This document shows positions 26,701-34,388 of a DNA stretch of 50,663 nucleotides, piece after piece. The position numbers and the translations under genes were made by a program. The notes under the pieces were generated by a model. The model searched no databases. It had not been told where the DNA came from and saw only the letters and a list, made by a program, of their open reading frames with translations. The DNA is from Azoarcus taiwanensis (GTDB taxonomy: Bacteria > Pseudomonadota > Gammaproteobacteria > Burkholderiales > Rhodocyclaceae), in the NCBI RefSeq assembly GCF_012910885.1, contig NZ_WTVM01000009.1, positions 1 to 50,663 on the forward strand, written 5' to 3'. Every line of letters starts with the position of its first letter. Position 1 is the first letter of the stretch.

Positions 26701-27525
26701 ATGAAGTTTGCAAAGGGTGTGCTTGCTGCCGCGTTGGTTGGGACCGCTGCGTTGTCGGCTCAGGTTCATGCCGCGCCGTTCGGCCAATTCACGGTTGATC
26801 AGACCAGCATCACCGCCGGCCTTACGCCGCTTGCGCTAGGTATAGGGTTGGGCTCGGACACATTCAACGCGGACAAGGTCACGGGGTTCTACAACGAGGT
26901 GCTGACGATCCAGGCCGACGGAAGCTTCGTGACGAATGCCTATGCCTACATGAATGCATTTTCGCGGGAGCAGGGTACGCTGCCGGCGATTGGCTCCCTG
27001 GCTGGGGCTAGTTACAATCTGTATGCAATCTTCACCTCCGAGGGTACCTACAACTTCGACACCAATGTGTTCAGTGGGTTGACCGGTGAGTTCCGCTTCT
27101 ATCTTGATCCGCTCGCGAACACGCTGCTGAGCCTTGGCGCAACTGGCTCTGACCCTATCGGGGTGGCAAATGGCGCCGATGACTACCTGCTCGCGGTTGC
27201 GAAGAACATGACCTTCGCGACGGGCAACAACATCGAGCCGGGCTCCTTCAAGTTCATCTGGGATGACTTCACGCTCGAGGATCCGGCCGGCAGCAACTTC
27301 TTCATCAAGCCGGAAGACTTCTTCCTGAATATCGAAGTCACGGGCGATTTCGACCGATTCAACGTCGTGATTGATCCTGTAACACTCGTTACGACGGTCA
27401 GGCCGACTGGTGATGTCAGTGCCGTCTTCTTTGCGGTGCCTGAGCCGGCTTCGTTGGCCTTGGTTGGTCTTGGCCTGCTTGCGCTTGGTGCAGGCGCTCG
27501 TCGCAAGCGGATGCTTCCCTCGTAA
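26701..27525 (+). CDS. PEP-CTERM sorting domain protein (1)
   Basis: 274-aa exported protein: signal peptide MKFAKGVLAAALVGTAALS ending VHA/APFG, a body without recognisable domain, rich in aromatic and acidic residues (beta-type pattern), and a C-terminal sorting tag VPEPASLALVGLGLLALGA followed by ARRKRM. The tag (PEP motif, hydrophobic helix, basic tail) is recognised by an exosortase, which is not in this window. ATG 26701 is preceded by a GTG codon at 26698 that could also serve. Preceded by a PEP-CTERM box and sigma-54 promoter and followed by a terminator, so it is a single-gene unit. Confidence 0.9.
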   Translation: MKFAKGVLAAALVGTAALSAQVHAAPFGQFTVDQTSITAGLTPLALGIGLGSDTFNADKVTGFYNEVLTIQADGSFVTNAYAYMNAFSREQGTLPAIGSLAGASYNLYAIFTSEGTYNFDTNVFSGLTGEFRFYLDPLANTLLSLGATGSDPIGVANGADDYLLAVAKNMTFATGNNIEPGSFKFIWDDFTLEDPAGSNFFIKPEDFFLNIEVTGDFDRFNVVIDPVTLVTTVRPTGDVSAVFFAVPEPASLALVGLGLLALGAGARRKRMLPS

Positions 27526-27559
27526 GCCCTAAACGAAAGACACAGGTCTGTTCTTGGAG

Positions 27560-27582
27560 CGCCCCCTTTTGGGGGCGTTTTT
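27560..27582 (+). terminator. Intrinsic terminator of PEP-CTERM gene 1
   Basis: Stem CGCCCCC (27560-27566), loop TTTT, GGGGGCG (27571-27577), then TTTTT (27578-27582). It lies 34 bp after the stop codon. Confidence 0.93.
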
Positions 27583-27755
27583 CGTGATGGTGAATCGATA
27601 TTTGGGGTAACGTACGGGTTTGGATCATCGGGCAGGGCGTTGCTTATGACTGGTTCCGCAACCCGGGTAGTTCCACCTCCTTTTTCACAGTTGTGCCCAT
27701 TCGGCATCAACCGGTCGGGTTCCCACTTGTGTGCTGGACTGGACGGCTTCAAGTC

Positions 27756-28619
27756 ATGACTTCCGAGTTTCAGGCACTGGCGGCCTTCTCCCGCAATATC
27801 GGTTGGGTTACAGAGGCTGAACAAACGTCGCTGAGGCAGGCACGCGTCGCAATCGCCGGCTTGGGCGGTGTCGGCGGAGCGCACCTTTTGACGCTCGCAC
27901 GCCTCGGCGTCGGCCGGTTCAATATCTCGGATTTCGATCGGTTCGAACAGCACAACTTCAACCGGCAGGTGGGCGCGTTCATGTCGACGGTCGGAGAACC
28001 CAAGCTCGACGTTCTTGCGCGCATGGCGACCGATATCAATCCCGAGGCTGAAATCTGTCGCTTCCCCGACGGCGTGACCCACGAGAATGTCTCAGCGTTT
28101 CTCGATGGCGTGGACGTGTACGTTGACGGTATCGACTTCTTTGCGATGGATGCGAGGCGATTGATCTTCGCCGCATGCGCCGAGCGGGGCATCCCCGCGT
28201 TGACGGCTGCACCCCTCGGCATGGGCGTGTCGTTCCTGTACTTCGACCCCAAAGGGATGAGCTTTGAGGACTACTTCCGGCTGGAAGGCCACGACAGACC
28301 AGAGCAGTTTGCGCGCTTCATCGCGGGATTGTCGCCCGCGATGCTGCAGCGTGACTACCTGGTGGTGCCGGGAGCGGTGAACTTTCGTGATGAGAAAGGA
28401 CCGTCGACCGCCATGGCCTGCGACCTGTGCGCTGGCCTGATGGGCACGGCGGTGCTCAAACTGATCCTCAAGCGCGGGGTAGTGAAGCCTGCCCCATGGT
28501 CAATGCAGTTCGATGCCTACGCGCTGCGCCTGAAGCACGTCTGGCGTCCCGGTGGCAACGCCAACCCGCTGCAATGGCTGCTGCTCAAGCTCATACGGCC
28601 GCGTTTGAGAGGCGAATGA
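27756..28619 (+). CDS. ThiF/MoeB/E1-like adenylyltransferase
   Basis: 287-aa protein of the ThiF superfamily, enzymes that adenylate a C-terminal carboxylate (often of a ubiquitin-like protein). Seen: ATP-binding AGLGGVGGAHLLTLARLGVG, DFDRFEQHNFNRQVGA (Arg/Asn that bind the phosphates), VDVYVDGIDFFAMDARRL, and one CxxC pair (ACDLCAG). Most relatives have two CxxC pairs for zinc and a catalytic Cys; neither is obvious here. No ThiS/MoaD-like partner is near. The C-terminal end (PLQWLLLKLIRPRL) is hydrophobic and could touch the membrane. A role in activating a carboxyl group for the neighbouring acyltransferase pathway is speculation. Confidence 0.8.
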   Translation: MTSEFQALAAFSRNIGWVTEAEQTSLRQARVAIAGLGGVGGAHLLTLARLGVGRFNISDFDRFEQHNFNRQVGAFMSTVGEPKLDVLARMATDINPEAEICRFPDGVTHENVSAFLDGVDVYVDGIDFFAMDARRLIFAACAERGIPALTAAPLGMGVSFLYFDPKGMSFEDYFRLEGHDRPEQFARFIAGLSPAMLQRDYLVVPGAVNFRDEKGPSTAMACDLCAGLMGTAVLKLILKRGVVKPAPWSMQFDAYALRLKHVWRPGGNANPLQWLLLKLIRPRLRGE

Positions 28620-28804
28620 GAGGCTCGGGGGAGCGACGGACGGGCGTTCGGTCGCGGCAATAGCCCGTGGGTCCGGCCGCGCTCAGCATGCTGACTCTTT
28701 TGGTTGCAGGCGCCTCTCGGAAAACGACAGTGGCCAGACGTCGCTTCGGCTTGATCAGCTGGCGCCCCGCCTCTGCGTGATGTCTGCTCCTTCACGGGAG
28801 CGGG

Positions 28805-29581
28805 TCACTGAAGTCTTCTAAGGTATTCGCGGGTAAACATGCGCTCCGGGAGATCGCGCAGTGCCATCGCCTCGTATTCCAGCACCGAATAGTCTCCCGG
28901 CTTGAGCGCGTCTTCCATGACGAGTCGTGTGGGCCTCATCTGCCCTGCGAGTTCGCGGAAGTTCTCGTAACGGCAGGTCTTCAGCAAACGACCCGATAGC
29001 GCGAAGAACTCGGCCCTGACAGGGCGATTATCCACGATCGAGACCCAGTACCTGACCCGGGCGTAGGTGACGCCGCGGTCCGTAGCCGCAAGCTCGAGTA
29101 AATGGCAATCGATGCCATCGAGGATTTCACGACCGCTCAGGCTTGGATCATAGTCGCCCGCAAAGTTGGCGCGTGCCAAGTCGCCGTTGGCCACCTGGCC
29201 CGTGAGGCGCTGGGCGAGGGAGAGGCGGACCGGCTGGGAGACCGTGGGCATGAAAACCCACAGGTCGCGGCCGCGCATCAGCAGTGCCTGGCCGCGTTCC
29301 GAGGCAGGAGATACGGTCAGCACGATGGTGTTATCGTTGCCGCGTGACAGTACGCGATAGCGACGCTGATCTCCCTCCACGCCGTCGTTGAAGTTGGTGA
29401 CGGTAATGTCAGTCTGAAAACTCTCGCGGGGAAACCGGATTTCGTCCGCCCGTTCGACGATGGCGCGGGCATCCGCGGCTGTTTGCGACCTGGCGCTGCG
29501 TGAGAAGAACAGTGCCGGCGCGAAGGCGCCGACAGTCAGTGATGAAAGCACCGCACGACGCGTTCGAAAGCTTCGGCTCAT
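28805..29581 (-). CDS. LolA-like outer-membrane lipoprotein-sorting protein
   Basis: 258-aa exported protein of the 'outer membrane lipoprotein-sorting protein' family (LolA/LolB-like half-barrel that shields acyl chains). Seen: a signal with twin arginine (RTRRAVLSSLTVGAFAPALFF), cleaved near ARSQT, then beta-rich DITVTNFNDGVEGDQRRYRVLSRG, LLMRGRDLWVFMPTVSQPVRLSLAQRLTG, DGIDCHLLELAA, VRYWVSIVDNRPVRAEFF. ATG 29581 follows AAGGA. The divergent gene 42 bp away is an ABC ATPase and a barrel protein follows it, so this is probably the periplasmic carrier of the same export route. Confidence 0.82.
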   Translation of the reverse strand: MSRSFRTRRAVLSSLTVGAFAPALFFSRSARSQTAADARAIVERADEIRFPRESFQTDITVTNFNDGVEGDQRRYRVLSRGNDNTIVLTVSPASERGQALLMRGRDLWVFMPTVSQPVRLSLAQRLTGQVANGDLARANFAGDYDPSLSGREILDGIDCHLLELAATDRGVTYARVRYWVSIVDNRPVRAEFFALSGRLLKTCRYENFRELAGQMRPTRLVMEDALKPGDYSVLEYEAMALRDLPERMFTREYLRRLQ

Positions 29582-29623
29582 GGGTGTATCCTTATGTGTA
29601 TTGAATGACTCCGGCACGATGAG

Positions 29624-30373
29624 ATGGCGATCGTACAGGTCGAGAACATCAGCAAACGTTACGCGCTTGGCGAGCAGATCGTCAACGCGCTTCAGGATGT
29701 CACCTTGTCGATCGAGCCGGGGGTGTTTCTCGCGATTGCCGGGCCGTCGGGCAGTGGCAAGTCAACCCTGCTCAACATCATCGGTTGTATCGATACGCCT
29801 AGCGAAGGCCGGGTATTGATAGAGGGGCGTGACGTTTCCGGTCAGACACCGGATCAACTCGCCGACCTGCGTGCGCGCACCATTGGTTTCATCTTCCAGA
29901 CCTTCAACCTGCTGCCGGTATTGTCGGCGGCGGAGAACGTCGAGTATCCGTTGCTCAATCTTCCAGAACTGTCGCGTGCTGAAAGGCGCGAGCGGGTGGC
30001 GCACTATCTCGCGATGGTGGGCTTGGCAAAGTACGCAAGCCACCGCCCCAATCAGCTCTCAGGCGGTCAGCGCCAGCGGGTAGCGATCGCTCGCGCGCTG
30101 GCGACGCATTCGCGCGTGGTACTCGCCGACGAGCCGACGGCCAATCTGGACAAGGAAACCGGCAAGAGCATCCTGAGGTTGATGAAGGAGATCAATCACA
30201 AGGCGGGTACGACCTTCATTTTCTCCACCCACGACAAGCGGGTCATGAACATGGCCGACAGACTGGTTCGGGTGGAAGACGGGCGCGTGATCGCGCTGGG
30301 GATGAAGGCGGACGGGCGCTGGGTGTTTGTGCAGGACAGGCGAGACAAGGACGAAGAGGATCCCGAGATATGA
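29624..30373 (+). CDS. ABC transporter ATP-binding protein, LolD/MacB type
   Basis: 249-aa ATPase with Walker A GPSGSGKSTLLN, Q-loop FIFQTFNLLPVLSAAENVEYPL, signature LSGGQRQRVAIARAL, Walker B VVLADEPTANLD, and H-loop FSTHD. The LLPVLSAAENVEYPL stretch is typical of LolD, FtsE and MacB ATPases, which pair with FtsX-type permeases. No permease is adjacent; the two permeases at 23273-25724 are the likely partners. Its stop overlaps the start of the barrel gene. The last 30 residues (WVFVQDRRDKDEEDPEI) form an acidic tail. Confidence 0.88.
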   Translation: MAIVQVENISKRYALGEQIVNALQDVTLSIEPGVFLAIAGPSGSGKSTLLNIIGCIDTPSEGRVLIEGRDVSGQTPDQLADLRARTIGFIFQTFNLLPVLSAAENVEYPLLNLPELSRAERRERVAHYLAMVGLAKYASHRPNQLSGGQRQRVAIARALATHSRVVLADEPTANLDKETGKSILRLMKEINHKAGTTFIFSTHDKRVMNMADRLVRVEDGRVIALGMKADGRWVFVQDRRDKDEEDPEI

Positions 30374-31722
30374 GAAGAGAGGACACGACGCGACCTGCGG
30401 GCGCGAAGAGAGGGGTGTGTGCGCTTGCTCTGGCGGCCATGCTTGCTGCAGCGCCTGCGCTCGCCGATGATCTGGATGACTTGTTCGACCTCGATACCCC
30501 GCTCGACGAGAGCGCCGAGTCCTTCGGCGACCTGCTGCCGGGCGGCGGTCGTGGCTTGCGCGTGGGTGGTTACGGTGAATTCGCCGCAGCCTACACGACC
30601 GCGGACCCGGAGCGTTGGTCTCGCCTGCGCACCCGGCTGGAGCTGACCGCGAGCGGACGGTTGGGCAACGGCCCGCGCTTCAGGCTTGGGGCGCGTGCCG
30701 ACTACGATGCGGCCTACGATCTCGAGAGCAGCCACTATCCGCGTGCGGTGCGTCGTGACCAGCGCGCCGAGGTGTCGATACGCGAGGCCTTCGTGGAGTT
30801 CGGCGCCGGCGAATGGGAATTCACCCTCGGACGTCAGCATGTGGTTTGGGGTGAAATGGTTGGTCTCTTTCTTGCCGACGTCGTTTCGGCGCGCGATCAG
30901 CGCGAGTTTCTATTGCCGGAGTTCGATACCATGCGCATTCCGCAATGGGCGGCGCGGGCGGAGTACTTCGCCGGCGACACCCATTTCGAGTTGTTGTGGA
31001 TCCCCTACCCGAGTTACGACGACATCGGCAAGCCTGGAGCCAACTTCTATCCGTTTGCGGTTGCGCCCGGCACGCGGGTGCGCAATGCGGAACCTTCGCG
31101 CTCCCTGTCGAACACCAACTGGGGCTTGCGGGTGTCGCGGCTGATAGATGGCTGGGATCTTACGGCCTTCCATTATCAGAGCCGGGATGTGTCGCCGACG
31201 CTCTACGGTACGCAGGCTGGGCAGCTGGAGATCCGGCGTGACCGTATCCGCCAGACTGGCGGCACTTTTTCCAAGGACATGGGCACCTTCGTGCTCAAGG
31301 GTGAAGCGGTGCATACCTCGGGGCGCAGTTTCGCGGCGCCGGACCCCTTCAACATGAAGTCCGCTGCGACACTCGATTACGTTGTTGGCGCCGATGTGCC
31401 TTACGGTGATTGGCGGGTGAATCTGCAGGTCTTCGGGCGGCGCATGCTGGACCACGACCGTGCTTTCGGTTTCGACCGGAACGAAACCGGTTACACGGTG
31501 TTGGTGAATCGCGGCTTTGGCGATCGCTTCGAGGCCGAAGTGCTCTATGTGTCGAGTTTCAACCGCAGCGACTACATGCTCAGGCCCAAACTGATCTGGA
31601 ACATCACCCAGGAATGGCGTGGCCAGGTCGGCGCTGACCTGTTCGGTGGACGTAAGGCCGGGCTGTTCGGCCGTTATGACGATCAGGACCGGGTCTACAT
31701 GGAGGTGCGACGCTGGTTCTGA
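30370..31722 (+). CDS. Outer-membrane beta-barrel protein, DUF1302-like
   Basis: 450-aa exported protein: signal (ALALAAMLAAAPALA), a short acidic linker (DDLDDLFDLDTPLDESAES), then alternating amphipathic strands with many Tyr/Trp/Arg (LRVGGYGEFAAAYTT, RLRTRLELTASGRLG, EWEFTLGRQHVVWGE) ending in a terminal Phe (VYMEVRRWF), the usual outer-membrane insertion signal. The GRQHVVWGE and EFDTMRIPQWAARAEY blocks resemble DUF1302 proteins. It overlaps the ATPase gene by 4 bp and is therefore cotranslated. Probably the outer-membrane end of the same export pathway; assignment of the family is by pattern only. Confidence 0.75.
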   Translation: MRREDTTRPAGAKRGVCALALAAMLAAAPALADDLDDLFDLDTPLDESAESFGDLLPGGGRGLRVGGYGEFAAAYTTADPERWSRLRTRLELTASGRLGNGPRFRLGARADYDAAYDLESSHYPRAVRRDQRAEVSIREAFVEFGAGEWEFTLGRQHVVWGEMVGLFLADVVSARDQREFLLPEFDTMRIPQWAARAEYFAGDTHFELLWIPYPSYDDIGKPGANFYPFAVAPGTRVRNAEPSRSLSNTNWGLRVSRLIDGWDLTAFHYQSRDVSPTLYGTQAGQLEIRRDRIRQTGGTFSKDMGTFVLKGEAVHTSGRSFAAPDPFNMKSAATLDYVVGADVPYGDWRVNLQVFGRRMLDHDRAFGFDRNETGYTVLVNRGFGDRFEAEVLYVSSFNRSDYMLRPKLIWNITQEWRGQVGADLFGGRKAGLFGRYDDQDRVYMEVRRWF

Positions 31723-31757
31723 GCCCAATTCAGTCGCGCCCGTGCCAAGCGGCACCG

Positions 31758-32498
31758 TCAGATGGATGGCGGTGCCAGCGGTGTGCGTCGTATGTCCTGT
31801 CTGACGGATTCCCAGATCGGTTGCAGCAGTAAGGGCATCTCGGCGAGGTTGGGGGCGACATCGATGATTACCGGGATTTTGTCCGTGCCGTCGGCATGGG
31901 CACCGTCTGGCTCATGCATCCGGATGCCAAGTCGAACCAAGTGACTCGCCAGGCGTGGGCTCGATAGCATCACCAGGGTTTCGAGACCGACGTCCGCGGC
32001 GAGCGACAATATGCCGAGAAAGAGTCCGATCGGTATGAAGGGAAAACGCGGTTGCTCCCGTGTCGCGAAGTCCTCGCTCTGCAGAGATATGGGTGCCAGC
32101 GCCTCTCCGTGTCGCCGTCTGTGGCTTGCGCGAATGGCCAGCATCGAGATCTCGCCGACTCGTCTGCGGTCGGGCAGCACGGGTTCTGAAATCGATCGGG
32201 TGGCGGATTCGAACGGCAGGAGCGTGTCGGCGGCGAGGCGTTCGGCAAGAATCAATCGAGCGCAGCCGATCGCCTCGTGAGGCGGTGCAGAATCCCGAAT
32301 CAGACAGTGGAGGCTGGCGTCGTCGAACGCGTCACTGAGGCGTCGGTCTGGGCGATGCGGAGCAAGGCCAAGGTCGTCGCTGAAGACTTCATGGCGGATA
32401 CGAAACACCGTATCGAGTGAGGCGGTATCATGCGCCAGCTCGACCGTGAAATATTTCCTGAAGCCATGGCCGAGGTTGAAGCTTTCGAATAAAGGCAA
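31758..32498 (-). CDS. PEP-CTERM/exosortase-associated acyltransferase (copy 2)
   Basis: 246-aa paralogue of the enzyme at 22384-23247. Shared blocks: FNLGHGFRKYF, FRIRHEVFSDDLG, GCARLILA, VGEISMLAI, PRFPFIPIGLFLGI, VMLSSPRLASHLVRLGI. The probable role is acylation of an amino acid or similar amine in the PEP-CTERM lipid pathway. Divergence from copy 1 is substantial outside the blocks, so the two may use different substrates. It stands alone on the minus strand, convergent to the barrel gene 35 bp away. Confidence 0.83.
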   Translation of the reverse strand: MPLFESFNLGHGFRKYFTVELAHDTASLDTVFRIRHEVFSDDLGLAPHRPDRRLSDAFDDASLHCLIRDSAPPHEAIGCARLILAERLAADTLLPFESATRSISEPVLPDRRRVGEISMLAIRASHRRRHGEALAPISLQSEDFATREQPRFPFIPIGLFLGILSLAADVGLETLVMLSSPRLASHLVRLGIRMHEPDGAHADGTDKIPVIIDVAPNLAEMPLLLQPIWESVRQDIRRTPLAPPSI

Positions 32499-32654
32499 AC
32501 ACAGGCTCCAGTGAAGTCAGGTCACGCCGAGACAGCCGGAACGGCCAGAGCGGAGCTCTGTGAAATTGCCGGATGCTGGTTGTCTGAAACGGTTAACCGG
32601 GGCGAATCCGCTGCCGGTCGTTGGCGTTGATGGGTGGTGAATCATACACAAATG

Positions 32655-32676
32655 AAAACCGCCCTTTCGGGCGGTT
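32655..32676 (-). terminator. Intrinsic terminator of PEP-CTERM gene 2
   Basis: Stem AACCGCCC (32657-32664) / GGGCGGTT (32669-32676) with loop TTTC. On the minus strand the hairpin is followed by a short T run (TTTTCATTT). It lies about 40 bp after the stop of the PEP-CTERM gene. Confidence 0.85.
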
Positions 32677-32714
32677 GTGTTTGATTGCCGTTAGGCGCAG
32701 ACGCTGGAGTTGAC

Positions 32715-33584
32715 TCAGTCGGCGAGTTTGCGGCGACGGGAGGCGAATCCCAGACCGGCGAGGCCGAGGCCGAGCAGGGCCAGGGTGCCGGGCTCAGGAA
32801 CGTACCGCGCGTCGATCCGGGCCTGGATCCAGAGTGTGCTGATGCCGGGTGAGTACACACCATCCTCGGATACCCACTCACGGGTATAGATGTCAAAGGT
32901 TCCGTCATCGCTTCCAGGGAAGTAGCCGGTATAACCATCAGCACCAACTTCAAGAATTGCGGCTGAGAGATCCGGGCTGAGGAACTGGAAGCTGAGCGTA
33001 TACTGCCACTTGTCCTGGGTCAGGAAGACGAACGAGCCGGTGAGCGGCTGGATGTTGAAGACGTCGTCGCAACGGGTTTGGAGGGGGTTGAGACCCACGC
33101 ATTGTGCTTCGGTAGCGGTATTGAGGGTCTCGTCGAAGCTGATCTTTTGCGTGTCGAAGAGATCAACGAAGGGATAATCGGTCAGCAGGAAGCGTGAGAA
33201 CAGGTCGACCGTGTTCATGTAACTACCGCCCGCCGTGATCACATTGTTGGTGTGGACGACCTGATCGACGGTCGTCCAGCCCCCATTGGTGGTGATGTCG
33301 CCGGCAAAGTGCGTCAGCGTGAGGTTGCTCTTCGCGTTCAGAGGATTACTCGGCGTGCCCCACGACAGGCTTCGTCTGGTATTTGCAGGATCGTCAGCGT
33401 CCGCGTACACCAGACCGCAGGTCCCGCCGCCGTCGCAAGTTGCGCTACCGTCGATGAAGCCGCCCGAGGTCTGGAAAGCGAAGTCGTTAATGAGCGCGGC
33501 GCTGGCATTGGGCGCAATCGCGCCGAGCGCGAGAACTCCGGCGCCGATCAGCGCGGACTTCAGTGTCTTGAGTGTCGTGGCCAT
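32715..33584 (-). CDS. PEP-CTERM sorting domain protein (2)
   Basis: 289-aa exported protein with signal peptide (SALIGAGVLALGAIAPNASA), a body with four cysteines (CDGGGTC, C in TEAQCVGL and TRCDDV) that may form disulfides, and the exosortase tag VPEPGTLALLGLGLAGLGF followed by ASRRRKLAD. The body is beta-rich and has no domain I recognise. It is not obviously related to PEP-CTERM protein 1 outside the tag. ATG 33584 has AAGGAGGTAACTC upstream. It has its own PEP-CTERM box, sigma-54 promoter and terminator, so it is a monocistronic unit. Confidence 0.9.
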   Translation of the reverse strand: MATTLKTLKSALIGAGVLALGAIAPNASAALINDFAFQTSGGFIDGSATCDGGGTCGLVYADADDPANTRRSLSWGTPSNPLNAKSNLTLTHFAGDITTNGGWTTVDQVVHTNNVITAGGSYMNTVDLFSRFLLTDYPFVDLFDTQKISFDETLNTATEAQCVGLNPLQTRCDDVFNIQPLTGSFVFLTQDKWQYTLSFQFLSPDLSAAILEVGADGYTGYFPGSDDGTFDIYTREWVSEDGVYSPGISTLWIQARIDARYVPEPGTLALLGLGLAGLGFASRRRKLAD

Positions 33585-33623
33585 TTTGAGTTACCTCCTT
33601 GAGTGAGTCTGCGGGGTAACATA

Positions 33624-33639
33624 AGCATGCGCCGTGCCA
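33624..33639 (-). promoter_or_regulatory. Sigma-54 (-24/-12) promoter of PEP-CTERM gene 2
   Basis: On the minus strand: TGGCACGGCGCATGCT, with GG and GC at exact sigma-54 spacing and a perfect TGGCACG element. It lies 39 bp from the start codon. Confidence 0.87.
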
Positions 33640-33713
33640 GAATTTAAAAAACGAGTTAAAACATATTGATACGGGAGGTGGCGATTGGGTTCGTGTGTGC
33701 CCGGCGAGCGCGC

Positions 33714-33730
33714 TGTAAAATTTCTCGACA
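33714..33730. promoter_or_regulatory. PEP-CTERM box (candidate PrsR site) upstream of PEP-CTERM gene 2
   Basis: TGTAAAATTTCTCGACA, which differs at one position from the reverse complement of the box at 26548-26564. It has the same orientation relative to its gene and 74 bp between box and -24 element (63 bp at the other gene); the difference of 11 bp is about one helical turn. It also lies 200 bp in front of the divergent MaoC gene, where no sigma-54 promoter was seen. Confidence 0.8.
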
Positions 33731-33929
33731 CTTGAAGGACGCCCGCTGGACGAGCTTCGCGTAGCCCGTGCCCGGATGGTTAAAGGCGTGCCGAGGGCGT
33801 TCCCCCCTCGTTCAGCATAGGTTCTTCGCGGCTTCCTTCCTGGAGCGGGCCGGTGAGTGTTTGTTTCTACCCCTTGTCTTGGCTATGCTGCTCGTTCCCT
33901 TGGTTCAACCCGGTGACGAGAGCACTCAA

Positions 33930-34376
33930 ATGAGCGACATGCAAAGAGACTTTTCCCAATGCTACGGCTACGACTTCGACCAGCTCGAGATCGGCATGAG
34001 TGCGGCGATCGGTCGTACGGTCAGCGAGGCGGATATCCTCATGTTCGCCGGTGTGTCGGGTGACACCAATCCGGTCCATATCGATGAAGAGTTCGCGGCC
34101 GCGACGATGTTCGGCGGTCGCATCGCCCATGGCATGTTGTCGGCGAGCTACGTCTCCACGGTGTTCGGCACCAGGCTGCCCGGGCCTGGGTGCATCTACC
34201 TGTCCCAGTCGCTGCGTTTCAAGGCGCCGGTCAAGGTCGGAGACACGGTGGAGGCGCGGGTGACGGTCACCGAGCTGAATCCCGCGAAGCGCCGGGCCAA
34301 GTTCTCGACGGTGTGCACGGTGGCTGGAAAGGTGGTGCTCGACGGTGAGGCGGAGCTGATGGTGCCTGCCCGCTGA
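33930..34376 (+). CDS. MaoC-family (R)-specific enoyl-CoA hydratase
   Basis: 148-aa hotdog-fold protein with the hydratase 2 motif FAGVSGDTNPVHIDEEFAA (catalytic Asp and His) and GRIAHGMLSASYVSTVFGTRLPGPGCIYLSQSLRF. PhaJ-type enzymes hydrate trans-2-enoyl-CoA to (R)-3-hydroxyacyl-CoA, feeding polyhydroxyalkanoate or other acyl pools. ATG 33930 (MSDMQRDFSQCYGYDF) fits the family; the ribosome site is weak. It is followed on the same strand by the drug transporter gene with no clear functional link. Confidence 0.88.
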   Translation: MSDMQRDFSQCYGYDFDQLEIGMSAAIGRTVSEADILMFAGVSGDTNPVHIDEEFAAATMFGGRIAHGMLSASYVSTVFGTRLPGPGCIYLSQSLRFKAPVKVGDTVEARVTVTELNPAKRRAKFSTVCTVAGKVVLDGEAELMVPAR

Positions 34377-34388
34377 GAGCTCTGTAAA

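Larger units (their letters stand above)
33585..33929. other. Intergenic region between PEP-CTERM gene 2 and the MaoC gene
   Basis: 345 bp. It contains the sigma-54 promoter (33624-33639) and PEP-CTERM box (33714-33730) for the minus-strand gene, separated by an AT-rich stretch (33640-33671) that may ease bending. The part from about 33735 to 33929 can be read as codons in frame with the MaoC gene (a hydrophobic stretch) but is not typical of the family, so I treat it as leader. No further feature recognised. Confidence 0.6.
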
